Source of the DNA: Gaiellasilicea sp037721555
GTDB lineage: Bacteria > Actinomycetota > Thermoleophilia > Gaiellales > Gaiellaceae
Assembly (NCBI GenBank): GCA_037721555.1
Contig: JBBJOI010000014.1
Location: 1 to 64,000 of the forward strand
Direction of reading: 5' to 3'
DNA: 64,000 bases
The translations under genes were made by a program, and so were the position numbers. Below the pieces are notes generated by a model that did no database searches, was not told where the DNA came from, and was given only the letters and a program-made list of their open reading frames with translations. This document shows positions 7,938 to 16,778 of this stretch, one piece after another. Every line of letters starts with the position of its first letter. The stretch's first letter is position 1.

Positions 7938-10745
7938 ATGGTGCGCGATCTCCCGACCGGCGTCGTGACTTTGCTGTTCACGGACGTGGAGGGCTCGACG
8001 CGGCTGCTGCACGAGCTCGGAGACGGCTACGGGGAGGCGCTGCACGAGCATCGGCGGCGGCTCCGCGCGGTGTTCGCCGACCACGAGGGCATCGAGGTCG
8101 ATACGCAGGGTGACGCGTTCTTCGTCGCCTTCGCGCGCGCGTCGAACGCCGTTGCCGCCGCTGCGGACGGCCAGCGCGCACTTGCCGATGGGCCGATCCG
8201 CGTGCGGATGGGGTTGCACACGGGCGAGCCGCGGCTGACCGAGGAGGGATACGTCGGCCTCGACGTGCACAAGGGCGCGCGGATCGCCGCCGTCGGCCAT
8301 GGCGGGCAGGTGCTCCTGTCGCAGACAACCAGTGCGCGCGTGGTCGCGGACGACCGCGACCTGGGCGTGCACCGCCTCAAGGATCTCAGCGCCCCGGAGC
8401 GCATCTACCAGCTCGAGATCGAAGGGCTCCTGTGCGAGTTCCCGCTCCTGAAGACGATCGAGGCGGGCATGAAGAACCTGCCGGCCCCACGCACGTCGTT
8501 CGTCGGCCGCGCGGCGGAGCTCGACGAGATCGACCGGCTGCTCGAGGATCCCGACTGCCGCCTGCTCACGCTCGTCGGGCCGGGCGGGGCGGGCAAGACT
8601 AGGCTCGCGCTGGAGGCCGCCGCGCGCCGGATCGAACGCTATCCGCACGGCGTGCACTTCGTCCCACTCGTCTCGGTGGCATCGCCGGAGTTCCTGGCGC
8701 CGGCGCTTGCCGAGTCGATCCAGTTCGCGGTGGACGGCGCCCACAGCGGCTTCTCGGCGCAGGAACAGCTCCTCGACTATCTGAGCGAGCGGTCGACGCT
8801 GCTCGTGCTCGACAACTTCGAGCACCTCGTCAACGGCGCGGGGCTGCTCGGGGAGATCATCGAGCGCGCACCGCAGGTCGAGCTGCTGACGACGTCGCGT
8901 GAGCGTCTCAACGTGCAGAGCGAATGGGTGCTCGACGTGCACGGCCTCAGCCTCACGGAGAACGGGGACGGGGGCTCCGGCGCGCTTCGCCTCTTTGTCG
9001 AGCGCTCGACTCAGGTCATGCCGGGCTTCTCGCTCGACGACGACGAGCGCGCCGAGGCGCGCCGCATCTGCACGCTGGTCGAGGGCTTGCCCCTGGGCAT
9101 CGAGCTCGCCGCCTCCTGGGTGTCGGTGCTCTCGTGCGCGGAGATCGCGGAGGAGATCGAGCGGAACATCGATTTCCTCGCCACGTCGATGCGCGACGTC
9201 CCGGAGCGACATCGCAGCCTCCGCGCCGCCTTCGACCAGTCGTGGAGGCTCCTCTCCGGCGAGCAGCAAGATGTCCTCGCGCGGCTCTCGGTGCTCCGCG
9301 GCGACTACGGACGCGAGGCGGCCGTCGCGGTCGCGGGCGCCGACCTGCGCCTGCTCTCCGATCTCGTGTCGAAGTCGCTCGTGCGACGCTCGGACTTCGG
9401 CCGCTTCGAGCTGCACGAGCTGCTGCGCCAGTACGCAGCCGAGCGGCTGGCCGCGTCACCCGGCGAGGAGAGAGACGCACACGAGCGGCACGCTCGTCAC
9501 TACGCGGCCATGCTGATGGAGCGGCAGGCGGCACTCATGAGCCCCGAGCTCGCGGTCGCGCGGGACGAGCTGCGGGGCGAGCTGGACAACCTGCGCGCTG
9601 CGGCCGAGTGGACCCTGGCGGAGGACAACGAAGACGCAGCGCTGCCGGTGCTGGAAGCCTTCTACATGTTCCTCTGGATGCACAGCTGGTTCGACGGGGC
9701 AGAGACGCTCGAACTGCTCGGGCGCACGGCCGGCTTCGACGCCGACGACCCCGGAAGCACGGGTGCCGTCGCGCTGGCGGCGGCGATCTACCGGGTCGCC
9801 ATCAGCGCCCGACTCGGGTACGACCCGGCAGCGGAGGAGCTCGCCACGCGCTGCCTGCCCGTCCTGCGGGCGCGGAACATGGAGCGAGAGCTCGCAAGCT
9901 GCGTGTGCGCGCTCGGCATCATGGCGGTGTATCGGGACGTCTACCCGGAGGCGGTGGCGTTCTCCGAAGAGGGGGCGCAGATCGCGAGAGCGATCGGCGA
10001 CGGGCTCACCGAGAGCGGGGCTCTGATGGATCTCGGTTTCGCCCGACTCCTCCTGGATGACCTCGAAGCGGCGCGCGAGGCATTCGAGGCTGCGCACGTC
10101 CTCTCAGAGAAGCTGGGCAACCCGCTTCTGCGCGCGTACGCCACGAGCAAGCTCGGGCTCCTCGCCGATGCCGAGGAGCGCTACGGCGACGCGATGCGCC
10201 TGCACATGGAGGCGAACGAGTTGTTCACCGGAGTCGGAGACGTCGGTGGCGCCGGCTACGCGTTGAGCCGCGCCAGCCTCAGCGCCTACGGAACGGAGGA
10301 CTACGAGGAGGCGCTGCGGCTTGGTCGGGCCGGCTACAAGGCGTTCAGCGAGGTCAACCACAGGTGGGGCAAGATCGCCGCCCTTTGCCGGATCGGCTTT
10401 GCTGCGCTGGCCCTCGGCGACGTTGGCGAGGCGCAGTGGACGTTCCGCGAGGCGCTCGAGCAAGCACACGCCTCGGCGGCGATCTCGCTCGAGCTGCTCG
10501 CGCTGAGCGGCGCCGGCGCGGTGCTCCGCGAGAAGGGCGAGCGCGAGCAGGCGGCGACGGTGCTCACCTTCGCGCTCGGCCACGAGCAGCTGCCGCCCTC
10601 GTACAGCATTGCGGCGCGACCGGCGCTCGAGGCTCTCGAGGCCGAGCTACCTCCCGAGCAGCTCGCCGCCGCACGGCACGCGGCGGCCGCCACGAGCCTT
10701 GACGACCTCGTCGACCAGGCACTCGCCGTCACTGCGCCGAAGTAG
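7938..10745 (+). CDS. Cyclase-homology / NB-ARC-type NTPase / TPR regulator
   Basis: A 935-aa protein. Residues 1-170 are a cyclase homology domain (LLFTDVEGSTRLL, EVDTQGDAFFVAF, GYVGLDVHKGARIAA). The metal aspartates remain, but the usual adenine-specifying Lys and transition-state Asn are altered, so cyclase activity is doubtful. A STAND-type NTPase follows from about residue 180: P-loop LVGPGGAGKTRLALEAA, Walker B LLVLDNFEHLV, sensor LLTTSRERL, and the GLPLGIELAASWV helix. The last half is TPR-like superhelix. It lacks the C-terminal LuxR helix-turn-helix found in relatives. It is convergent with a paralogue at 10943-13432 across a strong hairpin. Confidence 0.88.
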   Translation: MVRDLPTGVVTLLFTDVEGSTRLLHELGDGYGEALHEHRRRLRAVFADHEGIEVDTQGDAFFVAFARASNAVAAAADGQRALADGPIRVRMGLHTGEPRLTEEGYVGLDVHKGARIAAVGHGGQVLLSQTTSARVVADDRDLGVHRLKDLSAPERIYQLEIEGLLCEFPLLKTIEAGMKNLPAPRTSFVGRAAELDEIDRLLEDPDCRLLTLVGPGGAGKTRLALEAAARRIERYPHGVHFVPLVSVASPEFLAPALAESIQFAVDGAHSGFSAQEQLLDYLSERSTLLVLDNFEHLVNGAGLLGEIIERAPQVELLTTSRERLNVQSEWVLDVHGLSLTENGDGGSGALRLFVERSTQVMPGFSLDDDERAEARRICTLVEGLPLGIELAASWVSVLSCAEIAEEIERNIDFLATSMRDVPERHRSLRAAFDQSWRLLSGEQQDVLARLSVLRGDYGREAAVAVAGADLRLLSDLVSKSLVRRSDFGRFELHELLRQYAAERLAASPGEERDAHERHARHYAAMLMERQAALMSPELAVARDELRGELDNLRAAAEWTLAEDNEDAALPVLEAFYMFLWMHSWFDGAETLELLGRTAGFDADDPGSTGAVALAAAIYRVAISARLGYDPAAEELATRCLPVLRARNMERELASCVCALGIMAVYRDVYPEAVAFSEEGAQIARAIGDGLTESGALMDLGFARLLLDDLEAAREAFEAAHVLSEKLGNPLLRAYATSKLGLLADAEERYGDAMRLHMEANELFTGVGDVGGAGYALSRASLSAYGTEDYEEALRLGRAGYKAFSEVNHRWGKIAALCRIGFAALALGDVGEAQWTFREALEQAHASAAISLELLALSGAGAVLREKGEREQAATVLTFALGHEQLPPSYSIAARPALEALEAELPPEQLAAARHAAAATSLDDLVDQALAVTAPK

Positions 10746-10837
10746 ATACCGACGCGCCCTACCGAGTTTCGCGAGCGGTCGCGCCCGAGTTCGCTGAACA
10801 GAGGCGGTGCATGGACGTGCGTAGATGTGGCAGGGGC

Positions 10838-10871
10838 GACACCCCCGAATGCGCCAGCGTTCGGGGGTGTC
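10838..10871. terminator. Bidirectional hairpin between convergent cyclase-like genes
   Basis: The arms GACACCCCCGAA and TTCGGGGGTGTC are a perfect 12-bp stem with a 10-nt loop. It lies in the 197-bp gap between two converging genes. No U-tract follows, as is usual in high-GC actinobacteria. Confidence 0.7.
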
Positions 10872-10942
10872 CCCAGAACGAGCGCCCTGCCGCGGCTCAC
10901 TCCACGTGGTCGTGGTGGCCCTGCGACGAGGTTCGGAACTGG

Positions 10943-13432
10943 TTAACCGGCTGGGGCTATCTCGAGGCCGGCCGCCTCGGCGATTGACAGCAGGCAGCCC
11001 TCCGCGCGTGCCGACGCGAACGCGGGTCCGTCCACGCGAAGAACCACGGCTTCGAGCTCCTCGCGGCGGTTCCCCCATTGTCGGACGGGCCTGGATGCTT
11101 GTTCGCTTTCGATCGCTCCCCAGAGACGTCCGGCCTGCTCGGTGTCACCGCTTTCCGCGGCGATGACTGCAAGCTCGGCGGCAGTAAAAACCACGCGCCG
11201 ACGGTCACCGAGGCCCAAGGAGAGCTCGAGTGAGCGGAGCGCATGACCTTCGGCGGCATCGAGCTTTCCCAACTTGCGCTCGAGCGCGGCGGCGCCGTGG
11301 AGCTGTCCGCTCTCCCACCATGCCCAGCCAATCTCGTGCGCGACGGCGGCGCTCTCAAGTGTGAGCTCGATCGCGTGCGCGAGATCGCCCTCTGCGTGCG
11401 GCTTCTCCGCGAGGTATCCGAGTGCCTGTGCCTCGCCGCGAGGCAGGCCGAGCTGCCGGAATGTACGGAGTGATTCCTCGAGCAGCGGCCAGGCGGCGGC
11501 CGTCTCGCCCCTGTCCACCATGTTTCCAGCGACGCGGTAGCGGAGGTTCGCCGTCTGGACCTCGTCTCCGCTTGCGATGAAGAGCTCGAGGCTCTGCTGG
11601 TAGCAGGGCGCGGCACGTTCGGGTTCGCCGGAGAGCTGGAGCGCACCGCCGAGGGCCCGCAGCGCGTGGGAGCGAAGCTCCGGCTCAGCGCCCGGGGCTC
11701 GTGCGAGCAGTGGCTCGAGCCGTGACGCGCCCTCGGTTTGCTCGCGAACGAGCCAGAATCCCTCGAGCGACGCGGCCAGGGCGAGGCCACGCTCGGGGTC
11801 GTGCTCGGCCGCCCAGTCGAGCACGGCGCGGACGTTGTCGATCTCGGGCGCGACGAGATCGACATCCCACTTACCAGGGACTCCGACAGTCGCGCGCGTG
11901 CCCGCCCGATCGGCGAGCTCGATCAACCAATCGGTCTGGAGTCGCCGCAGGGCATCCTCCTCACCCGAGGCCTCCAGATGCTCCCGCGCGAACTCACGGA
12001 TCGTCTCGAGCATCCAGAAGCGCTCCCCCCCGTTCGCAGCGGTGCGGCGGCGGACGAGGCTCTTGTCGAGCAGCGACGCAAGCGTGTCGAGGTTCGAGTC
12101 ACAGACTGCTTCGGCCGCCTCGAGAGTGCAGCCGCCGCGGAAGATTGCGAGCCGGGCGAAAAGCTGCTGTTCGTCGTCGTCGAGGAGGCCATAGCTCCAA
12201 GCGATCGTCGTACGCAGCGTGGCGTGGCGCTCGTCGGCGTCGCGGCCGCCCTTGAGCAGGTCGAGCCGCTGCGCGATCCGCTCGAGTAGCTGCTCGGGGC
12301 CGAGGAGCTTGACCCGTGCCGCGGCCAGCTCGATCGCGAGCGGAAGGCCATCGAGGCGACGGATCAACTCATGCACCGCCGGCGAGTCGCCGACGTCGGC
12401 GCGGACGGCGTGCGCCCGTTCGATGAACAGCGTGACGGCATCTCCCTCGTCCATCGGCGGCAGGTCGAACTCGGATTCCCCGGCTATGCGAAGCGACTCG
12501 CGGCTCGTTGCCACGATCCGAAGACCCGGGGCGGCAGCGAGCAGCTCGGCGAGCGGCCGGGCTGCGTCGGGCAGGAGCTGCTCGAGGTTGTCGAGGAGGA
12601 CATGGGCTCGCTTCTCACCGACCCGAGTCGCGATCGCGGCGGGACTTACATCCGAGGCGCCCAGGCGCTCGGCGATCAGGGGCACGACCAGTGCTGCGTC
12701 GCGAACGGGTGCGAGCGGTACGAAGACCGTGCCCCCGTCCGCCTCTTCGGCCAGAAACCGGGCAAGCTCGATCGAGAACCGCGTCTTGCCCGTGCCGCCG
12801 GGACCGATGATCGTCAGCAGGCGCGGGTGGCGGTCAAGCCAGACGGAAGCCGCCTCGAAGAGCTCGCGCTCGCGCCCGAGGAAGCGAGTGGCCGCGGTGG
12901 GGAGGTCGACCGCGCCCGGCGTTCGCAGCGGTGGGAACTCCGACGTGCCGAGCTGAAACAGCTGTACGGGGGCGTCGAAGTCCTTGAGCCGATGGCGTCC
13001 GAGATCGCGCAGCGGCTCATCTCCGACCAGCGCCGCCGTTGTGGCGGAGACGATTACCTGGCCGCCGTGGGCGAGTGCGGCGACCCGCGCGCCGCGGTGG
13101 ACGTCGATCCCGACGTAGCCCTCCGCAGCCACGATTGGCGCGCCGGTGTGCAGACCCATTCGCACCGTCGTCTGCCCGGAAGCGAGCGCCCGCTGCCCCG
13201 AGGCCGCAGCGGTGACGGCCCCAGCGGCAGTCGGGAAGGCTACGAAGAACGCATCCCCCTGGGTGTCGACCTCCACACCCCCCTCGGCGGCGAACACAGC
13301 CCGCAGAACGCGGCGGTGCTCGGCGAGCGCCTCCGCGTAGACGTCAGGCCCGAGCTCCCGCAGAAGGCGGGTGGAGCCTTCGATGTCAGTGAACAGGAAC
13401 GTCACCGTCCCCGTGGGCAGGCCCTTCGGCAC
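10943..13432 (-). CDS. Cyclase-homology / STAND NTPase / TPR regulator (paralogue)
   Basis: An 829-aa protein with the same order of domains as its convergent neighbour. The cyclase homology domain (FLFTDIEGSTRLL, EVDTQGDAFFVAF, GYVGIDVHRGARVAA) again keeps the metal aspartates but not the full substrate-binding set. The NTPase shows P-loop IIGPGGTGKTRFSIEL, Walker B HVLLDNLEQLL, sensor IVATSRESL, and GLPLAIELAAARVKLL. A TPR-like C terminus follows. Three such regulators side by side suggest local duplication or accretion of related signalling cargo. The start at 13432 gives the MPKGLPTGTVTFLFTDIEGS opening seen across the family. Confidence 0.88.
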   Translation of the reverse strand: MPKGLPTGTVTFLFTDIEGSTRLLRELGPDVYAEALAEHRRVLRAVFAAEGGVEVDTQGDAFFVAFPTAAGAVTAAASGQRALASGQTTVRMGLHTGAPIVAAEGYVGIDVHRGARVAALAHGGQVIVSATTAALVGDEPLRDLGRHRLKDFDAPVQLFQLGTSEFPPLRTPGAVDLPTAATRFLGRERELFEAASVWLDRHPRLLTIIGPGGTGKTRFSIELARFLAEEADGGTVFVPLAPVRDAALVVPLIAERLGASDVSPAAIATRVGEKRAHVLLDNLEQLLPDAARPLAELLAAAPGLRIVATSRESLRIAGESEFDLPPMDEGDAVTLFIERAHAVRADVGDSPAVHELIRRLDGLPLAIELAAARVKLLGPEQLLERIAQRLDLLKGGRDADERHATLRTTIAWSYGLLDDDEQQLFARLAIFRGGCTLEAAEAVCDSNLDTLASLLDKSLVRRRTAANGGERFWMLETIREFAREHLEASGEEDALRRLQTDWLIELADRAGTRATVGVPGKWDVDLVAPEIDNVRAVLDWAAEHDPERGLALAASLEGFWLVREQTEGASRLEPLLARAPGAEPELRSHALRALGGALQLSGEPERAAPCYQQSLELFIASGDEVQTANLRYRVAGNMVDRGETAAAWPLLEESLRTFRQLGLPRGEAQALGYLAEKPHAEGDLAHAIELTLESAAVAHEIGWAWWESGQLHGAAALERKLGKLDAAEGHALRSLELSLGLGDRRRVVFTAAELAVIAAESGDTEQAGRLWGAIESEQASRPVRQWGNRREELEAVVLRVDGPAFASARAEGCLLSIAEAAGLEIAPAG

Positions 13433-13689
13433 GCCCCGAGTATCGCCGACGCTTCGCTCAAGAGCCGGCTAGCTTGAGGTAGAAGGGTTCGCTGCTCAAG
13501 CGACCGGAATACCGGAGAGTGCCCCTGAGCAGCACGTCGTTGTATTTCTCGCAACGGCCAATGGGACCAGAGCGGACTCGAACCCAGGATCGACCCACAC
13601 TTCACTGACAGCCAGGGCATTCGCGAGCCTCCGGATTTGCAATAGCCGCAACGAATCGCCCGACTAGCGCGTGCAAAACAAGAGGAATG

Positions 13690-13733
13690 CGTGCCACGAG
13701 ACTCGAACCCCTGCGACCGCCGGCGCGACAGGC
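13690..13733 (-). repeat. Decayed attachment-like repeat, copy 2
   Basis: Minus strand 13690-13733 matches the tRNA-Asp 3' half with several substitutions (CTGTCGCGCCGG, then GGGGTTCGAGTCTCG). It lies about 210 bp from the well-preserved copy 3 and probably marks an older insertion boundary. A further tRNA-like scrap (GGGTTCGAGTCC on the minus strand near 13565-13600) is too degraded to call. The stretch 13433-13902 has no supported gene. Confidence 0.5.
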
Positions 13734-13901
13734 TGGCTTTCGCCTGGCCAGGCAACGAACGAGCGCCTGGGCTCCCGCTGCCCGTTCTTATTCGTGCCAC
13801 CGGCTACAAAGCCCGCTCGCGAAATCGCCATTTGCAGGTCTTTCGCTATTCAGACAACGGGCCAACGATCGGGCCACGAAGGGCGTCCTTACGTCTGATT
13901 G

Positions 13902-14118
13902 GACAACCAATAGTGCCGATTTGCAGGCACGTCAAAAGACGGGAGCGACGGGACTCGAACCCGCGACCTCCGGCGTGACAGGCTTGTTCCGCGAAGACGA
14001 CGATTGGCGACGATTGACGCGCTATGGCTCTATTCATGCGCCTCTGCGGGCCTGGCGTCTGATTTGCACACGATTGCGTAGGCTCGACTTCGGCCGTTTG
14101 CTGCCCTTCTGCTGCCCG
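13902..14118 (-). repeat. attachment-like repeat, copy 3 (tRNA-Asp 3' half 13940-13983)
   Basis: A full type-A unit. In plus-strand order it has GGACAACCAA, ATTTGCAGG, the inverted tRNA-Asp 3' half, two GACGATTGRC direct repeats, CGCTATGGCTCTATTCATGCG, and CGTTTGCTGCCCTTCTGCTG ending in CCCG. The same blocks in the same order and spacing recur at copies 4, 5, 7 and 8. The tRNA part has no 5' half. Confidence 0.85.
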
Positions 14119-14242
14119 CGCGCGACTCGTTGACCGGCGGAGAGGACGAGGTTGCGGCTGGTAAAGGACACTGTGGTCCCGAGCGCGAATCACCGAGCCG
14201 CGGGGAGCGCAGGCGGCGTCTACGTGACGCGTCGCGTGCCGC

Positions 14243-14905
14243 CTACGTCCGCCGGCTCTCGGAAGCGGCGGCCAGACCGGCCAGGATGAGGTCGAGTCCC
14301 AGCTCGAACTCAGTGTCGTGATCGCAGGCAACGACGTGTGGCGCGACCTCGCGCATGCGTGGGAAGCGCTTGGGATCGACTGTGCGCACATCGAAGCGGG
14401 CGGCGGTTCCGTCCGTGCTCGGCTCCAGCGCGAAGCCGACGATCTCCGCTAGGGCGTACCCGTATGCGTAGCTCGAGAGCGTCCGGAAGCTCTGGAGCGC
14501 CTGTTCAGGAGTGAACCCCGCGCCACGGAGGATGTCGAGCATCTGCTCGACCGGCGCCAGCGCTTCGGGGCTTTTCACCGTCCGCTTACCCACGAGCGGG
14601 AAGACGTGCGGATGCGCTTGGGCGAGCTGGCGGTACGAGCGGAATCGTTCGCGGAGCCGCTCCTCCCAACTCCCAGCCTCGGACGGAGCTCCCATCTCGC
14701 CGACGACGGCCTCGACTATCGCGTCGATGAGTGCGTCCTTGCTGGGGAAGTAGTGGTAGAGGGCCATTGCCTCGACGGCGAGCTCGCGCCCGAGCTTGCG
14801 CATGCTCAATCCCTCGATCCCATCGCGATCGACGAGAGCGACGGCCGCCTCGACGATCCGGTCCCGATCGAGCCGGGCTCTGCTCTGCTTCGTCCGGTTT
14901 GACAT
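14243..14905 (-). CDS. TetR-family transcriptional repressor
   Basis: 220 aa. The N-terminal helix-turn-helix is clear (IVEAAVALVDRDGIEGLSMR, then LAVEAMALYHYFPSKDALID). The C-terminal ligand/dimer domain resembles the TetR_C_1 tetracycline-repressor type, with HPHVFPLVGKR and helices rich in Phe and Tyr. It diverges from a membrane-protein gene across 72 bp. That gap holds an 18-bp palindrome that is the probable operator for both genes. The effector is probably a small hydrophobic molecule, which is inference. Confidence 0.88.
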   Translation of the reverse strand: MSNRTKQSRARLDRDRIVEAAVALVDRDGIEGLSMRKLGRELAVEAMALYHYFPSKDALIDAIVEAVVGEMGAPSEAGSWEERLRERFRSYRQLAQAHPHVFPLVGKRTVKSPEALAPVEQMLDILRGAGFTPEQALQSFRTLSSYAYGYALAEIVGFALEPSTDGTAARFDVRTVDPKRFPRMREVAPHVVACDHDTEFELGLDLILAGLAAASESRRT

Positions 14906-14920
14906 TTTACGATGTAAGGC

Positions 14921-14938
14921 GTAAGGTCGTTACCTTAC
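14921..14938. promoter_or_regulatory. TetR operator palindrome
   Basis: GTAAGGT-CGTT-ACCTTAC is a perfect inverted repeat with 7-bp arms. It is centred in the divergent gap between the TetR gene and the membrane-protein gene. Half-site-like GATGTAAGG also occurs just upstream. Its position suits autorepression together with control of the divergent gene. Confidence 0.7.
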
Positions 14939-14977
14939 ACCGTACAGTCCGTGTCACTCACCAGGGAGATGAACCCG

Positions 14978-15424
14978 ATGTTGCCATTGAGATTTGGGGG
15001 ATGGGCGAACCTCGCCATCGCCGCCGCCCACCTCGTCGCGTTTGGCTGGGCCTGGACGGTCTTTCGCTGGGTCGACATCGAGGCTCCGATGCGCGACCTC
15101 GCCGATCAGCACGCGGCGCTGCCGTACTTGTTGACGTTATTCGTGGCCGCCTTTTTCCTTGTCTTCGGGCTCTATGCGCTATCGGCCGCAGGAGATCTGC
15201 GCCGGCTCCCGCTGCTCCGACCAGTCTTGGGATTCGTCGCCATCGTCTACCTGCTCCGCGCGACGCTTCTCGGAGGCATCTCCGACCTCCTCGCGGGCGA
15301 CGTCAAGCAGGTCGTCTTCGCGGTGATCGCGCTCCTGATCGGACTCTGCTATGCCTCCGGCTTTCGCGCGCTCGGGAAACGGCGGAAGCGGATCGAGATC
15401 GCACGTCCCGAGCTTTCGAGCTGA
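14978..15424 (+). CDS. Four-helix membrane protein under TetR control
   Basis: About 148 aa with four hydrophobic segments: near residues 7-27 (WANLAIAAAHLVAFGWAW), 47-70 (YLLTLFVAAFFLVFGLYAL), 82-102 and 110-130. A short basic tail follows. The ATG at 14978 has GGGAG 9 nt upstream; in-frame ATG 14969 and GTG 14951 are alternatives. It is followed 100 bp later by a CPBP-family membrane protease in the same direction. The pair is probably induced together when the divergent TetR is relieved. No transporter signature is recognisable. Confidence 0.72.
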   Translation: MLPLRFGGWANLAIAAAHLVAFGWAWTVFRWVDIEAPMRDLADQHAALPYLLTLFVAAFFLVFGLYALSAAGDLRRLPLLRPVLGFVAIVYLLRATLLGGISDLLAGDVKQVVFAVIALLIGLCYASGFRALGKRRKRIEIARPELSS

Positions 15425-15524
15425 CGAGCTGCCGAGCTGCCAGCGGTCGCCGAGCCGCCGGCTGGACGAATGTGACCGTCGAGGGGCGCGTGACGCCGGC
15501 GAACGCGTCAAACAGGAGATCAGT

Positions 15525-16172
15525 GTGAGCGGTGAGGCTGCGCGCAGCGACGGGCGACTGTTCGCCTGGGCGGGGCTCGTGGGCGTGACGATAGTGCTCG
15601 TCTTCATTGTCCGGCAGGGTGTCGGCCTGCCGGAAGACTTTCGCTACAGCTACTGGACGGTCCTGGTGGGCGTGGTCTCGAACGCGATCACGCTTGGCGT
15701 CGTGGTGCTGATCGCCGGGCGGGGCAATGTGCGGGAGATGCTCGCGCTGCGGCGCCCGAGGTCGTGGTGGCGGGCAGCGTTGATCGGCGTGCTTGTGATC
15801 GTGGGCACAGGGCTACTACTCGTGCTTCTTCCGTTCCTCCAAACCAGTGAAGAGCAGGGCCTCGAGGTCGCCTGGGATCCCGATCGCGCTCTCCCGTTCG
15901 TACTCAATGCGGCGATCGCCGCCCTCGTTTCGCCGATCGTCGAGGAGCTGACCTTTCGCGGTCTGGGCTTCACGCTGTTGGAGCGCTTCGGCCAGGGACG
16001 GGCGATCGCGCTGACCGGTCTCGCCTTTGCGCTCACCCATGGCCTCCTGTTGCCGCTGATCTCCATCGCAGCCTTCGGCTTTGGTCTGGCCTATCTGCGC
16101 AGCCGCACGCGCAGCGTCTACCCCGGCATCCTCATCCACACGCTGGTCAACCTCGCGTCGTCGGCGCCGTAG
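15525..16172 (+). CDS. CPBP-family intramembrane metalloprotease
   Basis: About 215 aa. The GTG at 15525 is preceded by AGGAG at a 7-nt spacing. Several membrane helices surround the CPBP (CAAX protease / Abi) motifs: VEELTFRGLGFTLLERFG gives the Glu-Glu...Arg box, LAFALTHGLL gives the first metal His, and HTLVNLA gives the final His-Asn box. All expected residues are present, so an active membrane protease is likely. In other bacteria such proteins process prenylated or signal peptides or give self-immunity to bacteriocins; the role here is unknown. It lies downstream of the small TetR-controlled membrane protein. Confidence 0.88.
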   Translation: MSGEAARSDGRLFAWAGLVGVTIVLVFIVRQGVGLPEDFRYSYWTVLVGVVSNAITLGVVVLIAGRGNVREMLALRRPRSWWRAALIGVLVIVGTGLLLVLLPFLQTSEEQGLEVAWDPDRALPFVLNAAIAALVSPIVEELTFRGLGFTLLERFGQGRAIALTGLAFALTHGLLLPLISIAAFGFGLAYLRSRTRSVYPGILIHTLVNLASSAP

Positions 16173-16778
16173 CCGTGGGGCGCGTAGCGCTGACCGGAGA
16201 ACTACGGCGGCTTTGCGAGCCCGATGCACCGTTTGCCTCAAGTGACGTCGCGGTGGACGTGCCGGCGGGCCGCGAGCGGGCGCTGGTTCGCTACGGCCTC
16301 ACGGCCAGGGCGCAGACGTTGCAGCGCGCGAGCGCGAGGCGACGCGACGCTTCTGGCGGCGCTGTGGGAGCTTGAGCTCGACGCCTCCGACAACGCGCTC
16401 GTGCTCCTCGACGGGCTCCTGAACCAGCTGCTCTCCCTCGTGCCGGTCTTGTGGACGAGCCGCATTGTCCTCGTCGACGACGATCGGCAGCTAGGAGCGA
16501 AGGATCTTCGCGACGCCGCGCTAGCCACGCATCTGCTGGCCATTCAAAGAACTGAGAACCGAGAGTCGGCAGAGCGGGCCCTCGCGGTGATCCCCTCGCT
16601 GGGCGTCGAGCGAATCGAGGTGATGGACGACCACCAAGATCCATCTCGGCGACGATCCGGCCCGCGTTCTCCATAGCGCGCTTCCAGGTACGTGGTGAAG
16701 GCTCGGCGGATGCGAACGCCAGCAGGCGGATGCAGGTGGGCGGCGCCCAACGTTGGAGGTCTCTCTGAGGAGCTCAGT
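16173..16778. other. Gene-poor stretch, possibly decayed coding DNA
   Basis: Frames on both strands are open for up to 150 codons but none shows a domain, a good start or consistent codon bias. I regard it as non-coding or degraded. No strong hairpin was noticed. Confidence 0.4.

Noticed and set aside
7848..9416. Antisense frame (522 codons) across the cyclase gene promoter and 5' half
   Set aside because: Overlaps a well-supported cyclase/NTPase gene and the divergent promoter; composition typical of a shadow frame.
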